Positions 26,401 through 37,420 of a stretch of DNA of 64,000 nucleotides are shown piece after piece (position 1 is the stretch's first letter; each line of letters opens with the position of its first letter). The notes under the pieces were generated by a model. That model was not told the origin of the DNA. It searched no databases and saw only the letters and a list, made by a program, of their open reading frames with translations. The position numbers were made by a program, and so were the translations under genes. This stretch comes from Carettochelys insculpta. Its lineage: Eukaryota > Chordata > Testudines > Carettochelyidae. The DNA is taken from contig NC_134138.1 in assembly GCF_033958435.1 (NCBI RefSeq), positions 8,940,001-9,004,000 on the forward strand, given 5' to 3'.

Positions 26401-29400
26401 TTAGATAGATGTCTATCAGGGATGGTTTAGATAGTACTTGGTCCTGCCATTGGGGCAGGGGGCTGGACTCGATGGCCTCTCGAGGTCCCGTCCAGTGCTA
26501 GTGTTCTATGATTCTATAAGAATCTTCTCACAGAAACAATGAGAGGGAACCCCAAGTCATCATGCCTAATCCACTGTGATCATGGGCAAAACCACCATTT
26601 AATCCCATTCATAAATTTATCAAGGATGCATTAAATGATGTAAGTGTACAAAGTGTTTTAAGGGCACCTGGGGAACAGCATCCCACAGACTGCAGAGGAC
26701 TCTTGTTACTAAGCTGTAGCTCCTTCCTGGAAGTATTTGGAGATGCATGTTTTAATAACAAATATGAACAACTTATAAACAGTGACCACGTGTCATGGCT
26801 GCATTCCCAGGACATCTTCCCAAGCCCCACCTGTGAGACAAAAGCCAGTTCCTCCTCGCCCTTTCTGAGAATGGTTTCAAAATGGTTCGTCTACGAGACT
26901 CAAGCCAGATGGTAGACTCAACATTTTCCAACAGAAGCGAAGCAGCTCAATGGAACAGCAAGGGGGATTGTTACGTAAATTCAGAACAATAGAGCAAGCA
27001 TCAAGCCTACAATTCAGTAAAAGCATTTTAACTCAGGCAGATACTTGCCCTGAATTTCAGCAGCAAGTTTCCTATCTGAAGCAGGTGAAGAGGAGTTGTG
27101 GAAGGATTAGGTTCTTCATTCATTCATTCAAAGCTTCATAACAAGGAGAGGAGCTAAGGCAATGAAACATGCTGCCCCGTAGGGGTTGGAAAATTGCTGT
27201 TGCTGGGGATAGTCAAGGCAAGACTAGATCACTGTCAGTGGGAGAGGTGCTTAGGGAGAAGGAAATTGAAGCTTTAGCAATGCAGGTGAATGGGCTAGAA
27301 CACCCACTAGCTGTCCCTTCTCCTCCATGATACAGTGGAAGTTATGGGGCATTCCATGGATGCTTGTGATCTCATTTGTGTACAAAAGATGAGGCGCTTT
27401 CTACCCATGAGGAAATGTTTTTGGACACAAGCATCGTGGCAGGGATTAGGACTTGTCTACAAGGCTCTCCGAGGTGAAGCAGAAAGGCAGACTTACGTTA
27501 ATGTTAGCTTTACCACTTCCACCAGAAGAAACGCTCCATCGTTTTATAACCTAAACACACACAGGACGGAAACTGGGGAAGTGTTCATGGTGTCTTGTCA
27601 GTTGCCTTCTCTGGCATGGGACCTTCCTTTTAGGGCAGATGGGAGACAATGCAAAGGAACAATAGTTTTTCTTACCGGCTTAGGACCTTGCAAAAACAAA
27701 CCCCACTATTGACCACTGAATACCAATGCTCAGAAGGCTTCTTACTTTGTGCACATAAGGAAGGAAAGGGCATGGCCAGGAAGTGAATTAGGCAGCCCAG
27801 TTTTAACATATACATCTTCTCAGTTTGACTCCAGCACAGGTTGGGACAGCAACACCGCCGTCCTCGAGCAAGGAGGAATCCCAACCATTCACAACTTCCT
27901 CAGGCAGCGGCGGCTCCGCTGGCTTGGACACGTCCACAGGATGAATGATGGAAGGATTCCAAAAGACATCCTGTATGGTGAGCTAGCCTCTGGCAAAAGA
28001 CCTCCCGAATGCCCCCACTTGCACTACAAAGATGTATGCAAGAGAGACCTCAGAGAGGTAGACATCGAGCTGGACAACAGGGAAGAATTAGCAGACGACC
28101 GCAGCAGATGGAGGCAGGGGTTACACAAGGGCCTTCAGAAGGGCGAGATGAGGATCAGACAGCTAGCAGAGGAGAAGCGAGCGCACAGAAAGCACACTAA
28201 GGACTTTCCAGACACCCACCACATCTGCAAGAGATGCAGCAAGGACTGTCACTCTCGTGTGGGTCTTCATAGTCACAGTAGACGCTGTAAATGAAGTCCT
28301 CAATTGAAACTATAAAGGACGCAATCCATAGTCTATGCAGACTGAAGGATGCCTCCAAAAACCTCTGAAAGCTGTTACCATCCAAAAGCCTTTTGATGGT
28401 GTTTCTGGAACCCAGTCTCCTAACATTAGACTACCAAATAAGCTCAAATACTTCTCTGAGTTATCTGAACAACCTGGATTTGCCAAGCTGGTCTACGACT
28501 CTTTCATGGAGAGGCCTCCTTGAAATATCAGGCCCTTCTGCCTCCAAGCCTGGGCAAAATCAGGAAATATGGAGGACCCTAGAAAGTGAAGAGTAAATTA
28601 ACTGTTTCTCAATCTCAAATAGCAAGCCAAGGCAAAGGTTAGGGTTGGCTATTGAACAACATGAACCTGTTTGCCAGCCCTAGGGCCTTAGTCAGTAAAA
28701 ACAGCCAAACTCCACATGCAGAATGCCTGCAATAAACCACCATGCACAGTAAAACTGGGGATTGCATGGAGCAAAATCCTTAGTCCCAGCACCAATACCT
28801 ATACAATCCTAGTCCAGATCTCACTGTAACATCCAGGCCTGGTGTTTACAATGAACCAATCTAGCTTGCCTCTAACTACATCCTATCAAAATGAGCCCCA
28901 GCCGTCACTCATTGGCTAGTCCTCTGGCCGTGCACAGATGGCCATGAATGCCAACTCCACCCTCTTTTGAAGATGGATGGAGGACATGCCAACCAAAACA
29001 GAAAAATTCCACCTCAGAGCAGTTCCCAAGGGTCTTATAGAGAACAGCCCTGATCCAGACCACCCACCACTCTGCAGATTAAGCTCCTCGCCAGCCATTC
29101 AGCACCCGGCTAGCAGAAATGGAGGGCTCAGACACCAGACAGATAGTCCTTCAGGCAGCCTGCTTTTCCTTCCTGGGGCAGCTGAAGGTCTTTGCTGAGA
29201 TGGTTCTTTCATGCTGGAGCTCACACTCGTGTGAAATATGCCATCCCCAGTGGTTTGCTCAAACCCTGCATGAACCACCTCATTGACTCAATGGTTTAGG
29301 ACTTTTCATGGATACATACATTGGAATTGATGGCAACAATATAATTCATAATCGTATAGGACCTGAAGCAGCCCATGGACCTTCCATGGTTCTACCTCTT

Positions 29401-32400
29401 ATTTTCTGCCCCTCCATGAAAGGTTGTAGCTTTTCCCTGTATTATTCCAACAACATCATCTCACTGCCCCTGAAGGGCACTCAGGGGAAAAAACAAAACA
29501 ACAACAACAACAACAACAAAAACCAACACGACTTCCTGGATGTTAAAATAGCAGGACAATGGAAGGGACCGCTAAGGGAGGTTGGCATCACTGGAGGTTT
29601 TCACTGGTTAGACATCAGCCTTGAATGGTTTAGACACAACAAACCCTGCATTGTGGCAGCGGGTTAGGGTATCTGACCCTTGCAGCACCTTCCAACCCTT
29701 GGATTCTAACCATCATGCAACAGGGCAGAGCTGCAAGTAGCTTTAATGGAACCTTATCCTGAGGTCAGAGTCCTTCTGCACCCTCACTCACCTTTCCCAG
29801 ACCGTCCGACGGTGCTGCTGCTCCCACAGCATAAACCCCGTCTCTGGGTAAGTCCAAATGTGACAACTGATGATGTCCTCTCCTGTTCTGGACTTGAGAC
29901 CAGCTCACACCAATGGAAAAGGGGATATGACCCATCCCCACTGCACCCTTCCTTTGCTCCCTTTTCTTGCTGTAAAGGTGTTAAAGACTCCGTTGACTAG
30001 GTGCAGAGCAAGGGACACCACAGACATGAGCTGAACCACACTACTCACAACACACAGGGAGCAGAACTCAGAACTCTCTGCATCAGCACCGCAAGCTAAT
30101 GCCAAATGAGCTAAAGGAGAGGGAATATTCCATGGGCATTGTGTGTGTACACACACACAGACACACGCACACACACCAGTAGATTGAGTTTGAGAGCGGA
30201 GTAACACTGAAGTGCAGGGTTCCAATAAATGCCCCTATATTTTCCTCCATCTCTGATCCCCTCATGGTGCTTGGAGCTGGAAGCCAGGAGCACCAAAGGT
30301 GCATGACTAACCTTAATCTCCGTTGATGGAGACTCCTTCTCCTTTTCCGCATGCTGCAGCTTTCTGTTCAGGTCCTGGAACATGTCCTGGTGACGCTTTC
30401 TCGTGTGCATGATTTTCTGAAGCAAAGATGTGTGCGACAGGTCAGCAAACCCTTCTCCCCTTAAGGCGCACAGTCTGCCCTGCCCTCACCAACAAGAAAA
30501 CTGCCTAAGTGGGACCTGGGTGCAAGCTGAGCATCTGAACCCTGGAGAGTATAAAACTAGATCTTGCTAGAGGCAGGAAAAATCAAACCTAGGCTAAATC
30601 ATCTGAGTCCTGCCAGGTTATAGGATTTGTCGCAAACAGGAATCTCAGCCCAACAGCTCTCCAAGCATGGCAAAGCTTTTGAGGGACTGCGAGGCCTACA
30701 TTCAAAGCTAGCCAAACACGGAGTTCCAGAATTTGGTCCTAGTAGGTGGGCCAGTTTCAGACATAGCCCAGGGTCCTGGGTTTTGGAGCCAGATTCACAG
30801 CCTGAGGTTTGAGCACACTCACTTCTTCCAGGGGCTGACAGCTGATTTTGGAATGAAGCAGTCGCTTTGAAGAAAAAGGACGGTTTCATGCCTTCACCAC
30901 CCAACCACCCTTCCTCTGCAAAGCAACAGCTTCATGGCATTGCAATGGGACTTGGGAGACCTGTGTTCAGTTCCCAGCTCTGCCACAGCAACCGCATTCC
31001 TCTTCTGTGCTTTAGAGTTCCCCATCTGTAAAACATGGATGAAACCGCTCATCTCTGAGGGGTGTTGGGAGGCTCCTTTTCCTTGTGAAGGATTCCCAAG
31101 CAACAGGGATGGAGACCAGCTGAGAAGGTTTCACATTTTGGGTGGGTCTGTGCATACAGCATTGCACCAGTGCAGCTGTACCGCTTTATTGATGACACAT
31201 CTAGGTCATTGGGAGAGCTTCTCTTGTCAGATTGGTTAATCCACTTCCATGGGAGGTGGGAAACTCTGCTACTGACAGAGCACTGTCTACATGGGTTGCT
31301 GTGACTCCATCACTTGGAGTGTGGATTTCTCACACCCTGCAGTGAGGTAGCTACAGTGATACAAGTGCGTAATGCAGACCTGGCTTAAGACTCAGGATAC
31401 TTCAATTCCTCTCCCGCTGGCTGCAAAGTGGCCCAGATACCTGCTCCTAGTATACTGGAGTATCAACTTTCTATTAGCAACTCACTGACAGATGAGATTG
31501 TTTACAGACCTTGTGTGAACTGACTTAAAATCTCGATTGACAAACATTTACTCAGCAGTTGCTGCTCAATAAATTAAGCCGGGCCAAATAAGAGTAAATC
31601 CAACGTTTATTTAGCTGTGCATGGTAAACCCCTTGTACAGCCAGGGTGGCTGCAGCCGCCTGTCTGCTGTGAGACCTTTCCCCGGCTTTTTGGCTAGAAG
31701 AGCTGCTGCAAAGCAAAGCAGAGCCCGGTCCTCTCCCCCACCTCACCCCTCCATAAAAGGATTTAAAGGAGGAAACGCTCACCTCAAAATCTAGCTCCGC
31801 ATAACGGGATTTCCGTCTCTGCAGATTCAAAGAGAAAGAGAGGTCAGTCAGGGAGGATAGGGGATGAGTACCTCCCTGAACAGTGGCTAGATAGAGAGAC
31901 CACCCCTGCCTCATTCCCTGCCCAGATCTGACTGTGTTGTGCAGCTCGCACTCGGACTGAAAGGAGACAGCTGGAATGATTGAGGCAGCCTTAGTCACTG
32001 CCATGGGTCAGGGAACCGGTTTGGGTGCTCTGGGAGCAGCCGGCACCAAGGCCAGAACACACAAGAGAGGTTGAAAGCAAAGGAAACAGGTGCTGCAAGG
32101 CTGTTAGAAGTGGGCAAGAATAAGAACCACACTGGATTCAACCTCTGCTAAGAACCTAGCTGGATGGGAATTCTCTCCCCGGGAGAGGTGTTAACAGATG
32201 AAATGAGCTGCCAAAGGACGGAAAGCAGAAGAACCATCAAAAAACTCAAATGAAGCATTCAGACAAATCCTGTGCAATGCTACCAACACCAATCAGTCTG
32301 AACTGCGCACATGGAGCTTAACTGTGCAACCAGTGGTGCCTCTGAGGACAGGACGAGGAGCAATGGGCTTAAATTGCAGCAAGGGAGGTTTAGGTTGGAC

Positions 32401-35400
32401 ATTAGGAAAAACTTCCTACCTGTCAGGGTGGTCAAACACTGGAATAACTTGACTAGGGAGGCTCTGGAATCTCCATTACTGGAGAAATTTAAGAGCAGGT
32501 TAGATAGATACCTATCAGGGATGGTATAGATGGTGCTTAGTCCTGCCATGAGGGCAAGGGGACTGTACTCTTATGACCTCTTGAGGTTGCTTCCAGCTCT
32601 AGTGTTCTATGATTATATGATTGTAACAGATCTCTTTTCAGAGGGGCTGAACTCATCAAAGTCCACCCAGCCGCTTAGTCACCACATGCCTCCCATTAAA
32701 ATGGATGAGAGCGGTCTGGTTAAACCCTATGAATCATCTTTAAACTCTCTCATTATGTCCAGTTTCCATCGGGCTGATGGGAAGTGGCCAAGAAGTTCAA
32801 ATAAACACAAGGCAGCGGCCTATATCTGCTGGATTTAAAAATGGGGTCCAGAAACAGTTTGATTCTCTCCCTTCCTAAACCTTTAACCACAATACCAGTG
32901 CTGGAACTAGGAGAGAGAGAAGGCTTCAAAGACAGAGCAGAGGTTTGTAGGGAAAAGAGTGAGTTTCTGCAATTCATAGAATCATAGAATACTAGGACTG
33001 GACGGGACCTCAAGAGGCCATCGCATCCATCCCCCTTCCCCAACAGCAGGACCAAGTACAGTCTAAACCATCCTTCACAGACATTTATCTAACCTGTTCT
33101 TTAATGCAACTTAATGGCCTACAGCAGGAGTGAGCAGAATAGAGTTCGGAAGTGGGAAGAATTCAGCCCACCACACATGCAGGTCTGGCCCATCAGGACA
33201 CTCTGGGCTGCCAAGGTCCTGAAGCCCAGGGGCACCCTCAGGCAGGCTCCCCACCCGCTGAAGCCCCGTATGCCACTCAAAGCATTCGGCTGGTGGGGCC
33301 CACGTGTGTCTCTATGCAGCACACACCCATTGAGGGGAGTGTTTCTGTGTGCTGCCACTGTCCCCAGCACAAGCCTTTCAGCTGTCACTGCCGTAAACTG
33401 CCTGGCCCATGCTTGTGGGTGCACGCAGCACGTGGAGACACACCGCCTCTCTCCCCACCAAGGGCCACGCTGTGCAGAGACACACACTGGCCCCAGTAGC
33501 TGGTCACTTTGAGGGGTGTGTGAAGGCACATTAGGCGGGCAGCCTGCCTGAGGGTTCCTCTGGACCAGAGCCTGTCCCTGGTGCCCCACCCCCTCCTGAA
33601 CCCCAACTGCCTACCCCATTTACTACCCAAGTCCTCTGCACCCCTGCCCCAGGACACAAGCCAAACCTTCTGCACCCCCTCATGCAACCTTCCCCCAGGT
33701 CTGAATCCTCCCCTGCGGCCCATCCCTCTCCCAGATCCTGCACCTTCTCCTGCACCCCAATCCTCTGTCCCACATCACAACCCTCTCCTCCACTCAAACT
33801 AACACCCAGAACCCAACATCCCCTCCCACAACCCAAACTCCTAGTCACAGCTCCCTGCCGTACCCAATTTCCATCCGAGATACTGCACCACAGGCCTTGA
33901 CCACATACAAGATTCTTGAAGTCACTCCCACGATCAAAAATTAGTGCCCACCCCGACCTCGGATGAAAACTATAAGGATTCTTAATAGTCAAACTTCAAG
34001 TCAGCTTGGTATCACTAGCAAAGATCATGAAATAAATCTCCCACTGATTAAATGGGCACTGAAACCACATTGCTGGGCACATTAAAGGCCGGGCTCTTTT
34101 CCTGGAGCGTTGGTTACTGTAAGACAGCAGGCATCAGCCCAGGAGGAAAAGGGTGGCATGAACAACAGAACAAACCAGGATGTGACTATGGGTGAAAGCA
34201 GCCTGTTTACCTCCAAGGAGCTCATGGAGAGGGTGGAGACGGTCTCGCTCTTGGGCACTAAGCCCAAGTTCCCTGAGTCACCTGGGTTGCACAGGCTGTT
34301 GGGGAGCTGCGACTCGCTGGAGATGTTCTTCTTCTTCTGCTGCTGCTGCTGCTGCTGCTGATGTTGTTGTTGTTGCAGCATGGGAGAACCTTGCACCTCG
34401 GTGCATGTCATAGCGAGGGGCTCCCTGGGTGGGCTCTTGATGATGAAACCCGGGTCAGTGGCCATACTGAGGTGGATGAGCCGGGTCTGGGGCATCTGAT
34501 CTATGTTGATGCTGTATTTGCTGTCATCCTTGGGTGGCTTTGCCCGCAGGGTGGAGGAGCTATTGGTGGGGAGGATGACATAGCTGGTGTCCAGGGCTTG
34601 CTCCTGTGCCCTTGAGAGCTCAGTGTCCAGCTTCTTGAAGATGTCCCCATCGCAGATGTAGAGAGATTTGGGTGGCTGGTTCTTCTCCTTCTTCAGGGTG
34701 AGAGTGTGGTTGCTGAACTCATTCAGGTTAATGGCCCCCAGGTAGTGAGGGGAGCCCTGCAAGTGCATCTTGGAGACATTAGCTGGAAGACTATTAAAGT
34801 TCGAGGACCCCTTCTGGTGGTTGAGCTTCAGCTTCTCCTCATCCTGCAGTGAAGGGCGCTTCAGCGTCCCTGTGATGGTTGAGGTCCTGCATGTGGTGAT
34901 GTCTTTATTCAGCACTGCACAAGAGACAGAGACGCATCCTCAGTACCTCAGATATACCTCCCCTGAGTTCACAGAAGAACATCAACATCTCACCACAGTC
35001 AAACTGCCTTGGCATGTTCCCTCCACTCTTTCAGAAAGAGGCTATAATGGCAGCTCTTAGACCTAATTTGTGTACTGTCCCACCATGGTGACTGGGCTGT
35101 GCTTATGTTCCAGGATAGTTATACAAGGGGCTTTGAAGTTAGCCCTCCCTGCTTGGAAGCCAATGGGAGCTAAATGAGTGCTCATTATTCAAAGAGGAAA
35201 GAACCTTCATCTGAGGGTGGGTCAATCATGCCAATTCAGAGATATATACAGGACACACACATAGACAGTATCATCCTTTGAAACAAACTCATTCAAATCT
35301 GCTTTGCTCAGCTGGTTCTAGGCTGCAATAGAAATGTTAAGAAGCCCGGGGTGTCAGCCTTGATCTCATCCAAGGAAAAAGTGAGACAGGGTTCTGGGGT

Positions 35401-37339
35401 GGGGCTGAATGCTACTTACCCAACAGTTCAGCCTGGAAAAGGGGAAACAATTCCAGCCAAAACCAAACTAAAAATGAAGATCTTTGTACATGCTTTTTTC
35501 CACAGCAGCAGGCAGAAGAGACAAAGAAGGAGCTTTGTTGTAACCTAGCACCGTTTAGCCATTCTCATTTATGGTCAAGGTATTGTATGGCATAGGTGGA
35601 TTTCTAGGGCCAGAGAAAACACAGTGCTGCAGTTTCACTGCTAACTTGTGCCAGTGGGGTGTAGGAACTCTCCTTGCATGCAGGGCGGGCAGGTCAAATC
35701 AAAGGGAATACAGGAGAAAGTAACATTGTAAGTCAAACATGCTGCAGGGTGACCATCTTAGCCATTATATCTTTGCTACAGGACAGCACTTGGGTGGAAC
35801 TTTGCTTTAGTCCTGTTTCATGAGCTAAATTCTGCCCTAAATTCGGCTCTAGTGAAAATGCCACCAATTTCCTCAGACCCAACTCATGCCTGTTAGGGAA
35901 TCAAGCCACAGACTTGTGTGGTTTTTTTTACATTATGACATGTATGCAAAGAGCTTGGCATGTGCAGGGGGTGTGGGAGCTCCCTGAATTTGGCTCCCCC
36001 GGGGCAGGGGTTAGGTCTTGTCTTGAGGCAGTGGTACACAGCAGGTTGGCATTGTTCCATTGCTTCTCCACCGGGATTTGAAGACTTGAACTGCTGGCTG
36101 CCAGGCCAGGATAGTGAGCAGAAGTAGAGATCAGGGGGTCTTCTGTTCTGCAGTCACCTGAAATCAGTTGACTCCCTCCCCTTGCTCAGGGAGACCCAAT
36201 CTGGGAGCAAGACACTGTACAGCATCACAAAAAAGTCTAATGCACTGGAGGAGCCTGTCTGAGGCTCACTGCTGATTTTTAGGATCCGATTCTCAAAAGC
36301 ACAGGGCTGTGCACCCAAAATGGGCCTGGCCAGTTAGCACACATCCAGTAAGTCAGCCGGATGTGCAAATTGGTGGCTTGTGTGCACATCTGGGGCCATC
36401 ACGTGAACTTCTTGTGTGCACTTGGTTTATGCAGTTTTTGCACCTGCCTTTTGTGAAAGTCAGGTCCCTAGCATGAGAAAGGATGGGGAGAGACAGCAGG
36501 AGAGAGAACGTTAGAAGTATGGTGTGAGAGAGAGAAGCTGCGTCTACACGTGCATGCTACTTCGAAGTAGCGGCACTAACTTCGAAATAGCGCCCGTCGC
36601 GGCTACACACGTCGGGCGCTATTTCGAAGTTAACTTCGACGTTAGGCGGCGAGACGTTGAAGTCGCTAACCTCATGAGGGGATCGGAATAGCGCCCTACT
36701 TCGACGTTCAACGTCGAAGTAGGGACCATGTAGACGATCCGCGTCCCGCAACGTCGAAATTGTGGGGTCCTCCATGGCAGCCATCAGCTGGGGGGTTGAG
36801 AGACGCTGTCTCTCCAGCCCGTGCGGGGCTCTATGGTCACCGTGTGCAGCAGCCCTTAGCCCAGGGCTTCTGGCTGCTGCAGCGGGGGATTCATGCTGCA
36901 TGCACAGGGTCTGCAACTCGTTGTCGGCTCTGTGTATCTTGTGCTGTTTAGTGCAAGTGTGTCTGGGAGGGGCCCTTTAAGGGAGCGGCTGGCTGCTGAG
37001 TCCGCCCTGTGACCCTGTCTGCAGCTGTGCCTGGCACCCTTATTTCGATGTGTGCTACAGTGGCGTGTAGACGTTCCCTCGCTGCGCCTATTTCGATGTG
37101 GTGCTGCGCAACGTCGATGTTGAACATCAACGTTGCCAGCCCTGGAGGACGTGTAGACGTTATTCATCGAAATAGCCTATTTCGATGTCGCCACATCGAA
37201 ATAGGCTACTTCGATGTAGGCTTCACGTGTAGACGTAGCCAGAGAGAGACCCTGAAGAAGGTAAAGACAGAAAGTGACTATGGAATTACATACCATGAGG
37301 ATAAGGGCTATAGAGAAAGTGATAATGATACAGAGAATG

Positions 37340-37374
<35 letters not shown>

Positions 37375-37381
37375 GTGTGTT

Positions 37382-37420
<39 letters not shown>

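Larger units (their letters stand above)
11915..30311 (-). other. ADGRB1: ADGRB1 last intron (18.4 kb)
   Basis: Bounded by a gttagt donor at 30311 and a tag acceptor at 11915. It carries CR1 pieces (13098-13540, 15685-15850, 17530-18755, 21210-21657, 22165-22395, 24150-26517, 29510-29710), another LINE fragment (27836-28294), hAT-like repeats, a TTA microsatellite and dispersed repeats. The stretches 11915-13097, 18760-19510, 20160-21140, 22760-23300, 26520-27830 and 28300-29480 contain nothing I can name. Confidence 0.85.
30417..31782 (-). other. ADGRB1: ADGRB1 intron (1.4 kb)
   Basis: Contains a MIR-like SINE (about 30930-31075) and a MITE (31144-31382). The rest, 30417-30929, shows nothing recognisable. 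Confidence 0.85.
31819..34210 (-). other. ADGRB1: ADGRB1 intron (2.4 kb)
   Basis: Contains a plus-strand CR1 3' fragment (32333-32625), a minus-strand CR1 3' fragment (32974-33115) and a C-rich hAT-like element (33125-33953). The stretch 31819-32332 shows nothing recognisable. Confidence 0.85.

Noticed and set aside
29020..29060. Possible last ADGRB1 exon, because a DPWE-like string appears on the minus strand
   Set aside because: The frame meets stops at once and lacks the QTEV end. The true last exon with PNKRPWE and QTEV was found at 11717-11914.
31552..32004. 150-codon minus frame
   Set aside because: Only the 36-bp exon 31783-31818 is real; the flanks read into acceptor and donor sequence.
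33119..33992. Several 100-156 codon frames on both strands
   Set aside because: They come from the C-rich low-complexity interior of a hAT-like repeat; no domain and no splice context.
34110..34615. Three plus-strand frames over the tail exon with leucine and alanine runs
   Set aside because: Opposite-strand shadows of the CAG/CAA repeat and the ADGRB1 exon.
37343..37420. GA/GATA tract considered as a CRISPR-like or regulatory array
   Set aside because: Pure tandem microsatellite without spacers.
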